Assembly: GCA_944325235.1 (NCBI GenBank)
Contig: CALUZE010000008.1
Coordinates: forward strand, 1 to 19,152
Reading direction: 5' to 3'
Length of the DNA: 19,152 nucleotides
Source: an uncultured Elusimicrobiales bacterium
GTDB taxonomy: Bacteria; Elusimicrobiota; Elusimicrobia; Elusimicrobiales; Elusimicrobiaceae
Shown: positions 13,367 to 19,152 of the stretch, piece by piece
Layout: each line of letters opens with the position of its first letter
Position numbering within the stretch: position 1 is the first letter of the stretch
Made by a program: the position numbers and the translations under genes
Notes under the pieces: generated by a model
Databases searched by the model: none
Told to the model about the DNA's origin: nothing
The model's input: only the letters and a program-made list of their open reading frames with translations

Positions 13367-16300
13367 TTAGAACTGGAACGAAATGTTCACTTCTCCGCCG
13401 AAGCCTTCGCGCTGCCCTACTTGGCCGAATACCGTCATCACCGTGTAGAGCGGCAGGAAGGAATCGTGGTTCTGGTAGATGAGCGAGAATTCGCCGCGTC
13501 CGCTCATGCCTTTCATGGAAGCGTCGTCGTTGCTCATTCCGTCTACGGATACGGTGGACTTGCCGTCAAATTCGTAGAGGCCGCTTACGCCCAACGAGGG
13601 GGTCAACCCGCCCAGATCCAGCGAGCGGAACACATAATCCGCCCCGAAGCGCAAGGCTAAACTCTGCATCGCCGAGAACTGGATTTTTTGGCCCAGGTTG
13701 TCGGAGATGTCTTCGCTGGCTTTGCGGTACCATTGGAGGTTGGCAAACAAATCCAAATTCTGGATTAGGTTTTCCACAAACCCGGCCGATGCACCGTAGT
13801 ACATCCCGTTGCTGCTAAAGGCAGACATCAGTTCGTTGGAATTGAAGTCCATATCCATATAGCCTACTTCGGCGCTCAATTCCAAGCGGCCGGTGTCGCT
13901 GTAACGCAGAGAGGTCATCAGACCGCCGCCGCCGGCATTGGCATCGCCGGAAACTTTAATCGGGAACGTATCGTACGAACCGGTGGCGTATTTGGCAAAG
14001 AAGCCCAACACCCAATCGTCCGTAAATTTCTTCCAGGCGCCCGCCTGCACCAGGCCGGAGTCCAAGTCAAAGCCGCTGCCGGTTTTGTAGCGCAGGTTGT
14101 GGTAGGCACCGTTTAAGAAGGTGTTTTGCTCGGTGTCGCTTTGCCAAATATCGTTCATCGTTTGGCTGATCATTTCCGGCCCATCGCTGATCAAAGCCAA
14201 CCCCACCAGCGGCAGCTGGCCGTACATTTCCACGTTGGCTTTATCTTTAACGGAAGAAAGCGTCCATTCCAAGGTATCGCCGTTTAATTCCGGCGTCAGG
14301 GTAAAAGAATAAGCACCCAAGCGGTTGTTCGCTAACGACACGTCCGAAGTGTATTTAATACAATTCGGATCGCCGTTGCATTCCACCGGGCCGTAGCCGT
14401 CCAAAATTTCACCGGGGGTTAAGATGATCTTCTGGGAATCTTCTTTCATCGCCGTGGAATCCAAGGTTAAGCTGGCGTGAATGTCTCCGCCGGTGATTTC
14501 CAGGCGGGTGTCAAAGTCGCCGTAGATAGAAACCAGCGAGTTGAAATTTTTGAAGTTCGTCATATCGTAGGAAACGAAGTTGTTTCCGTCGGCGATATGG
14601 CTAAATACCAATTTATTGGTATCCGCATAATAAGGATTAGAACCGCCGTAAACCATCCCGTTGATTTGGGTGTTTCCCGCCAAAATAACGGTATTGTTTT
14701 GGGCGAGCATATTTTCTTGTTTCAGCTCGGCTCCGTCTACATAGCCGCCATACACGTTGCCGGTTAAATTGACGTCGGAAAGCAGAATCGTGTTGCCGGA
14801 GGCGCTCAATTGATCGTCAATTTGTTCAGCCGTTTCGGTAGAGGTTTCCGTTTCAGTGGTTGCCGTTCCTGCATCATCATACGTATAAGTGGTAGTTACC
14901 GTGGTGGTTACCAAGCCGTTTTTAGATACTTTTTTCTCTTCGGTTATACGGCCCTGGTCGTCCACTTGCTGGGTGGTGTAGTTGACCTCGCGAACGTATG
15001 AAGCAAATCCGCCCACAACGTTTGCGTTAATTGTGCCGTTTTGCAATACGACTGTATTATAGTCAGAAGCCGTTCCAAACCCTTGAATGATTTTTTCCGG
15101 TTCCGTATCGGTAGGTATTGTATTGGTTTGGCTGATATAATCCGAGGTGGCACCGCCAAAAATATAGCCGTTGGAAGTGCTTAATACAGGGGAAATCTGG
15201 TTGCCTAAAGCCGTTTTTGTGCCCAGCAGCGCCTGGTTGGTAAGTGAGGCGATGTCCATCACGCCGCCCAAGGCTTCGTCGCTGTTGTAATTGAGGGTAA
15301 TGTTGGAGCCGCTGATATTGACGGCGTTGTTGCTGGGGCTTCCGGTAAAGTTAATTGCCCCGCCGATTTCATAAGCTGTCATCGGCGTATTGGTGATGTT
15401 TAACGTGTTGTAATCGGTAGTGCCGCCAATGGTGGAAGAATTGTCTTCCTGCCCGTGAAGCATTTTAACGGCATATAAGGTGCCGTCGGAAACCGTGGAA
15501 TTTTGGATATTCATCACGTTATAGCTGGCGTTGTTGTTGACCGCGGATACCGCAGCGGCGGAATTAACGCTAGAGCCATTTAATAAATCCAGGCGGTTGT
15601 GGTCAAATGTGCCGGTGGATTGTTCTCCGTCGTAAAGAGAGAACCCGCTCTGCGCCGCAAACACGCTGCCGTTTACGGTTGCTTTATTTAAGATAACGAC
15701 GTTGTAGTCGCCGGATACGCCGCCCAGCGAACCATATATATCGCCGTTCACGGTAGAATTGGTGAGGTTGACCGTATTATTATTGTTGTCACGGTCGGCG
15801 GTAATATCGGGGTGGTTATCCACTTCCTCTTGGGTGGTATTTACATACGACAATCCACCTACGATGCCGCCGGTGATGGTGGAGTCCGTAATGTTGACGG
15901 TGTTTCCGGCCGCGTTCCCGACGAAGTATTGGGTTGCCCCGCCGGCTACGGCAACAGGATTTCCATTGATATCAAAAACGCTTTGTCCCGTTTGCGGATT
16001 GACATTAATGGTAGCGCCCGTAATGTTTACGGTATTGTTGGTGGCGTTGCCGGTGTCCCATTTTTCGGCATCTACGGCATCGGCCCGATTGGTGCGGGCC
16101 AAACCGCCGGCGACTGCTCTACCGGAGATATTCGCATCGGTAATGTTTACCGTGTTGCCTGTGGCGGTATTGTTATACACGGCACCGCCTGCGATATAAT
16201 GGTTGTACTGTCCTTCCGGAATGGTGGTGTCCGTCTCCGTAATATCCGTAGAAATATTAAGGGTGTTGTTTGAGGCTGTGTTGTTTATAGAAGCACCGCC

Positions 16301-16459
16301 TGCAATCATCATATTGGTAGCCTCTTGGGTGAGAGGTTTGCTGATTGTTACGGTTTCGCCTTCTACCGGACCGACTTTTTCAATCGGAATCCAGGTTTGT
16401 GCATTCGCAATAGAAGCGAAAGAAAGCGCAAGGATGAGTCCTGCAGTCAAATTCTTCAT
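13367..16459 (-). CDS. Autotransporter-type outer membrane protein with NTVNI-repeat passenger
   Basis: 1030 residues. Signal peptide MKNLTAGLILALSFASIANA (1-20), cleavage after ANA. The ATG at 16459 was chosen over the one 36 bp upstream because GGAGGA lies 5 bp before it and the signal peptide begins there. The passenger (about 21-740) holds about 13 copies of a (N/Y)NT(V/L)NI-type strand (for example at 65, 102, 142, 186, 228, 313, 350, 378, 467, 555 and 588), usually followed some ten residues later by a Gly-rich AGG/GGA turn, as in beta-helix passengers. A Thr/Glu-rich insert (about 505-549) interrupts them. Cys694 and Cys700 could form a disulphide. Residues about 775-1030 are the beta barrel: alternating strands ending in FGGEVNISFQF with terminal Phe, the outer-membrane insertion signal. 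Adhesion is the common role of this class; the target is unknown. Confidence 0.85.
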   Translation of the reverse strand: MKNLTAGLILALSFASIANAQTWIPIEKVGPVEGETVTISKPLTQEATNMMIAGGASINNTASNNTLNISTDITETDTTIPEGQYNHYIAGGAVYNNTATGNTVNITDANISGRAVAGGLARTNRADAVDAEKWDTGNATNNTVNITGATINVNPQTGQSVFDINGNPVAVAGGATQYFVGNAAGNTVNITDSTITGGIVGGLSYVNTTQEEVDNHPDITADRDNNNNTVNLTNSTVNGDIYGSLGGVSGDYNVVILNKATVNGSVFAAQSGFSLYDGEQSTGTFDHNRLDLLNGSSVNSAAAVSAVNNNASYNVMNIQNSTVSDGTLYAVKMLHGQEDNSSTIGGTTDYNTLNITNTPMTAYEIGGAINFTGSPSNNAVNISGSNITLNYNSDEALGGVMDIASLTNQALLGTKTALGNQISPVLSTSNGYIFGGATSDYISQTNTIPTDTEPEKIIQGFGTASDYNTVVLQNGTINANVVGGFASYVREVNYTTQQVDDQGRITEEKKVSKNGLVTTTVTTTYTYDDAGTATTETETSTETAEQIDDQLSASGNTILLSDVNLTGNVYGGYVDGAELKQENMLAQNNTVILAGNTQINGMVYGGSNPYYADTNKLVFSHIADGNNFVSYDMTNFKNFNSLVSIYGDFDTRLEITGGDIHASLTLDSTAMKEDSQKIILTPGEILDGYGPVECNGDPNCIKYTSDVSLANNRLGAYSFTLTPELNGDTLEWTLSSVKDKANVEMYGQLPLVGLALISDGPEMISQTMNDIWQSDTEQNTFLNGAYHNLRYKTGSGFDLDSGLVQAGAWKKFTDDWVLGFFAKYATGSYDTFPIKVSGDANAGGGGLMTSLRYSDTGRLELSAEVGYMDMDFNSNELMSAFSSNGMYYGASAGFVENLIQNLDLFANLQWYRKASEDISDNLGQKIQFSAMQSLALRFGADYVFRSLDLGGLTPSLGVSGLYEFDGKSTVSVDGMSNDDASMKGMSGRGEFSLIYQNHDSFLPLYTVMTVFGQVGQREGFGGEVNISFQF

Positions 16460-16497
16460 TTGTCCTCCGGTCTGAATTAAAAATCTTATATACAACC

Positions 16498-16526
16498 ATT
16501 ATACAGAATTTGCGCCAAAAAGAAAG
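16498..16526 (-). promoter_or_regulatory. Probable promoter of the autotransporter gene
   Basis: Perfect minus-strand TATAAT (16503-16498). At 17 bp upstream only a weak -35 (CTTTCT, 16526-16521) is present. The leader would be about 32 nt and include the strong GGAGGA. Confidence 0.5.
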
Positions 16527-16614
16527 TGCTTTTTAGAGGGGAATTCCGCCCAAACGGACGCTTGAGCCATGCCGAAAGCGCCTGCTTGGGGCGCCCCGAC
16601 GGAAATGGAATTAG

Positions 16615-16620
16615 TATAAT
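16615..16620 (+). promoter_or_regulatory. -10 box for a likely leaderless methyltransferase mRNA
   Basis: Perfect TATAAT ends 6 bp before the ATG at 16627, so transcription would begin at about the start codon itself. No Shine-Dalgarno precedes that ATG. There is no clear -35; a GGGGCGCCCC palindrome occupies 16588-16597. Confidence 0.5.
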
Positions 16621-16626
16621 AACAAA

Positions 16627-17355
16627 ATGGACGCTATGTATACCGATGGTTCGTATTTGAAAGCCAACCCCGGCTGGCACAAACAGGACGCCGCATGGAA
16701 ACTGTCCCATGTGCAGCGCGCGCTGGCGCAGGCCCACCTCACGCCCCAAACGGTTTGTGACATAGGCTGCGGCAGCGGGGAGCTGATTAAAATTTGGGCG
16801 CGCGAGCAACCGCACATGCGGTTTGTCGGGTGCGACATTTCCCCGCAGGCGTATGCCTTATGCGTGCAGGACGCGCCGCAAACGGTGCGTTTTGTGCAGG
16901 GGACCGAGCCCTCCGGCGGGCCTTTTGACGCGGCCTTAGCCATAGACGTATTGGAGCACGTGCCGGAGCCGGAAGCCTTGTTGAAGTCCTTGCAAAAACA
17001 GGCCGATGTGGCGGTGCTGCACGTGCCGCTGGATTTATCGTTCCGCACACTGATTAAACCCGAATTTCTGGAAGAAGAACGCCGCACCGTGGGGCATATC
17101 CATTCCTATACCGCCGCCTATTTAAAGCGCGTGTTGCGCCGGCAGGGGTACGAAATCGTCAGCTGGCACTATACCAACAAGTATGTGGAATGCCCGCCGC
17201 AACTGCACGGGCGAAGCCGAATCGGCATGCTCATCCGCCGGTTGGCGCATTACGGTTTGCCGCGTGCTTGGGCGGCGTGGTGGGTGGGCGGATACAGCGT
17301 GATGACGGTGGTCCGCCGCGTGCGTTCGGTTACGGCCGGTAAAGCCGGCGCATGA
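16627..17355 (+). CDS. Class I SAM-dependent methyltransferase
   Basis: 242 residues. Motif I is VCDIGCGSGEL (43-53), the acidic residue after strand 2 is Asp70 (VGCDIS), and the later motif is AIDVLEHVPEP (105-115), the layout of the UbiE/Methyltransf_11-like group. The C-terminal half contains GHIHSYTAAYLKRVLRRQGYEIV, common in methyltransferases that modify small molecules or glycans. The substrate cannot be told. The start could be the ATG at 16627 (with -10 box 6 bp upstream, leaderless) or the ATG at 16636; neither has a good Shine-Dalgarno. The last 26 bp overlap, tail to tail, the end of the endonuclease IV gene on the other strand, and no terminator lies between them. Confidence 0.82.
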   Translation: MDAMYTDGSYLKANPGWHKQDAAWKLSHVQRALAQAHLTPQTVCDIGCGSGELIKIWAREQPHMRFVGCDISPQAYALCVQDAPQTVRFVQGTEPSGGPFDAALAIDVLEHVPEPEALLKSLQKQADVAVLHVPLDLSFRTLIKPEFLEEERRTVGHIHSYTAAYLKRVLRRQGYEIVSWHYTNKYVECPPQLHGRSRIGMLIRRLAHYGLPRAWAAWWVGGYSVMTVVRRVRSVTAGKAGA

Positions 17356-18160
17356 GGGCAATTTCCCGCGCGTAGCCGGCCAGGTCGTTCGGCGTTTCCA
17401 AGCAAAAAGGCAAGTGCTTGAGCGCCGGGTGGTTGATGACGCCTGCCAGCACGTCGGTGCCGATGGTGCCTTGCCCGATGGGGGCATGGCGGTCCTTATG
17501 GGAGCCTTGCGGGTTTAAACTGTCGTTTAAGTGGACGGCTTTCAGGCGCGAGAGTCCGATTTGCTTGTCAAAGGCCGTCAGCGTGTCGTCCAGCTCCGCC
17601 AGCGAGTAGCCCGCGTCGTGCACGTGGCACGTATCCAGGCAAACGCCCATTTTGTCGTTTTCTTTTACGCCGTCCAAAATTTGTTTGAGTTCTTCAAAAC
17701 TGCGTCCGATTTCGCTTCCTTTCCCGGCCATGGTTTCCAGCAATACCGTGGTGTGCTGGCCCGGGGTCAAAATTTCATTTAGCGTATCAATAATCAGGCG
17801 GATGCCCGCTTGCGCCCCTTGGCCAACATGGCTGCCGGGGTGAAAATTGTACAAGTTGCCGGGCAGATATTCCATCCGTTTCAAATCGTCCGCTAACGTT
17901 TGGCGGGCAAATTCGCGTGTTTTGGGGTCGGCCGAGGCCGGATTGAGCGTATAGGGCGCGTGGGCAATCAGCGGGGCGAAGTGGTGTTCGGCCAGCAGTT
18001 GGCGCAGAGCCTGGACGTCCTGCGGGTCAATGTCTTTGGCGCGGCTGCCGCGCGGGTTGCGGGTGAAAAACTGGAACGTGTCCGCTCCGATTTCCAGCGC
18101 GGTGCGGCCCATGGCTTCAAACCCTTTGGAAGCGGATAAATGGCAGCCGATGTGCAGCAT
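17330..18160 (-). CDS. nfo: Endonuclease IV (AP endonuclease)
   Basis: 276 residues, close to the 285 of E. coli Nfo. It cuts DNA 5' of abasic sites in base excision repair using three zinc ions. All nine metal ligands of the family can be placed: His67 (AHAPY), His107 (NFHPGSH), Glu142 (LLETMAG), Asp176 and His179 (CLDTCHVHDAGY), His210 (AVHLNDS), Asp223 and His225 (HKDRHAPIG) and Glu255 (LETPND). The ATG at 18160 was chosen because the protein fold begins there (MLHIGCHLSASKG) and it lies 1 bp after the threonine aldolase stop; the longer frame adds 31 unrelated residues. It is probably co-transcribed with that gene. The 3' end overlaps the converging methyltransferase gene. Confidence 0.95.
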   Translation of the reverse strand: MLHIGCHLSASKGFEAMGRTALEIGADTFQFFTRNPRGSRAKDIDPQDVQALRQLLAEHHFAPLIAHAPYTLNPASADPKTREFARQTLADDLKRMEYLPGNLYNFHPGSHVGQGAQAGIRLIIDTLNEILTPGQHTTVLLETMAGKGSEIGRSFEELKQILDGVKENDKMGVCLDTCHVHDAGYSLAELDDTLTAFDKQIGLSRLKAVHLNDSLNPQGSHKDRHAPIGQGTIGTDVLAGVINHPALKHLPFCLETPNDLAGYAREIALMRRLYRP

Positions 18161-18161
18161 A

Positions 18162-19152
18162 TTACAGCTCGGCCGCATATTTGCGGATGTCGTTGGCCAG
18201 TTGACGGGCGTCTTCTTCGCGCGTGGCCCAGCTGGTGCAAATGCGGATGGCAATCATCCCGCGGTCCAAGCGTTGGGTGTGCGCAAAGGCGTATTCTTCT
18301 TCCAACCGTTTGACCAGCTTTTGCGGCATAATGGGAAATTGCTGGTTGGTGGGAGAATCGTATAAAAAGCGGAAGCCGGCTTCCTGGCAGGCCTGGCGGA
18401 TGATTTGGGCCATATCGTCGGCGTGTTTGGAAATTTTAAAATAGATGTCGTTTTCAAACAACGCCAAAAATTGCAGCCCCAGCACACGGCCTTTGGCCAG
18501 CATGGCGCCTTTTTGCTTCATAAAATAGCGGAAATCTTTTTGGAGTTTCGGGTTGACGATGACGACCGCTTCCCCTAACAGCGCGCCGATTTTGGTGCCG
18601 CCGATATAGAACACGTCGCAGCAGGCGGCGATATCGGCCAGGGTCAAGTCGTTTCCCGGCGCTTCCAGCCCGTAGCCCAGGCGGGCGCCGTCCATAAACA
18701 AATACAGGTTGTTTTCGTCGCAGGCGCGGCGAATGGCGGACAGTTCTGCCTTGGAATACAGCGTGCCGTATTCGGTCGGGAACGAAAGATAAACCAGTTT
18801 GGGCTGGGGGGCGAATTCCGGGTTGTCATCCTGCCAGTGGGCCTGGCAGCAGCGTGCGATTTGCTCGGCCGTAATTTTGCCGTTTTGTTCGGGCACGGCA
18901 ATCACGCGGTGGCCGGTGGCCTCTATGGCGCCGGTTTCGTGCACGTTGATGTGCCCGGACGTGGCCGAAATGACCCCCTGGTACGGACGCAGGCAGGCGG
19001 CAATCACGGTCAGGTTGGTCTGGGTGCCGCCGGCCAAAAAATGTACTTCGGCCTGCGGCGTTTTGCAAAGCGTTTTGATGAGGTCCGCCGCGCGGCGGCA
19101 ATAAATATCCTGCCCGTAGCCGGGCGTTTGTTCCAAATTAGTCAGCGCGAGC
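18162..19152 (-). CDS. Low-specificity L-threonine aldolase (5' end outside window)
   Basis: PLP-dependent fold-type I enzyme of the threonine aldolase/beta-eliminating lyase family, splitting threonine to glycine and acetaldehyde. The frame stays open to the window edge and reads LALTNLEQTPGYGQD, so the TTG at 19136 is an internal Leu codon, not the start; a short N-terminal part is missing. Landmarks: LAGGTQTN, ATSGHINVHETGAIEATGHRV, LSFPTEYGTLYS, FMDGARLGYGL (Asp contacting PLP nitrogen) and FYIGGTKIGALLGEAVV with the PLP lysine encoded at 18591-18593. It is followed 1 bp later by endonuclease IV. Other members cleave related beta-hydroxy amino acids, so exact substrate preference is open. 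Confidence 0.9.
   Translation of the reverse strand, partial: LALTNLEQTPGYGQDIYCRRAADLIKTLCKTPQAEVHFLAGGTQTNLTVIAACLRPYQGVISATSGHINVHETGAIEATGHRVIAVPEQNGKITAEQIARCCQAHWQDDNPEFAPQPKLVYLSFPTEYGTLYSKAELSAIRRACDENNLYLFMDGARLGYGLEAPGNDLTLADIAACCDVFYIGGTKIGALLGEAVVIVNPKLQKDFRYFMKQKGAMLAKGRVLGLQFLALFENDIYFKISKHADDMAQIIRQACQEAGFRFLYDSPTNQQFPIMPQKLVKRLEEEYAFAHTQRLDRGMIAIRICTSWATREEDARQLANDIRKYAAEL

Noticed and set aside
13367..16459. CRISPR or DNA tandem repeat in the autotransporter
   Set aside because: The repetition is at protein level with differing codons and irregular spacing; no identical direct repeats of CRISPR type.
19134..19136. TTG as the start of the threonine aldolase
   Set aside because: The same frame continues upstream as LALTN, matching the family, so the gene runs off the window edge.

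Overview
The window looks like chromosomal DNA of a Gram-negative, uncultured-type bacterium. The GC content is moderately high by eye, the genes are tightly packed, and Shine-Dalgarno sites are purine-rich. An autotransporter-type outer membrane protein indicates an outer membrane. A mannose-family PTS cluster sits with HPr kinase, RapZ and long-form HPF, an arrangement known from Deltaproteobacteria and related deep lineages. Together with the general protein style this made me think of Elusimicrobiota from an animal gut. That placement is inference and cannot be proved from this sequence alone. I see no mobile element, phage gene, CRISPR array or rRNA.

Region 1 (1-5046, all minus strand) is one long operon read right to left: hpf, hprK, rapZ, PTS IIA, IIB, IIC, IID, HPr, then the first three codons of another gene, probably ptsI. 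It is driven by a near-consensus promoter at 5018-5046. The genes overlap or lie within 20 bp of each other. Sugar uptake and phosphorylation, the HPr Ser46 kinase that reports metabolic state, and ribosome hibernation are therefore made from one transcript.

Region 2 (5047-6011) holds about 490 bp with no gene but much inverted-repeat structure, then a terminator and a 74-residue internally duplicated protein of unknown function (minus strand). Next comes a divergent promoter region with an 11-bp palindrome directly upstream of smc.

Region 3 (6012-10269, plus strand) is smc, translationally coupled to a calcineurin-like phosphoesterase and closed by a bidirectional terminator. Region 4 (10276-13010) is a GT-C family membrane glycosyltransferase (minus) and, divergently, an rmlA-type sugar-1-phosphate nucleotidylyltransferase (plus) with a long structured leader and altered active-site loops. 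Both suggest surface glycan synthesis.

Region 5 (13150-16526, minus strand) is a tRNA-Ala(GGC) with its own consensus promoter and terminator, and a 1030-residue autotransporter with about 13 NTVNI-type passenger repeats. Region 6 (16615-19152) is a SAM-dependent methyltransferase (plus, possibly leaderless) that overlaps tail-to-tail with endonuclease IV (minus). Endonuclease IV follows a threonine aldolase cut by the window edge.

No obvious new multi-gene system is present. The most interesting items are the duplicated small protein beside structured non-coding DNA, the smc promoter palindrome, the compact SMC hinge, the divergent RmlA with its leader, and two candidate leaderless genes.
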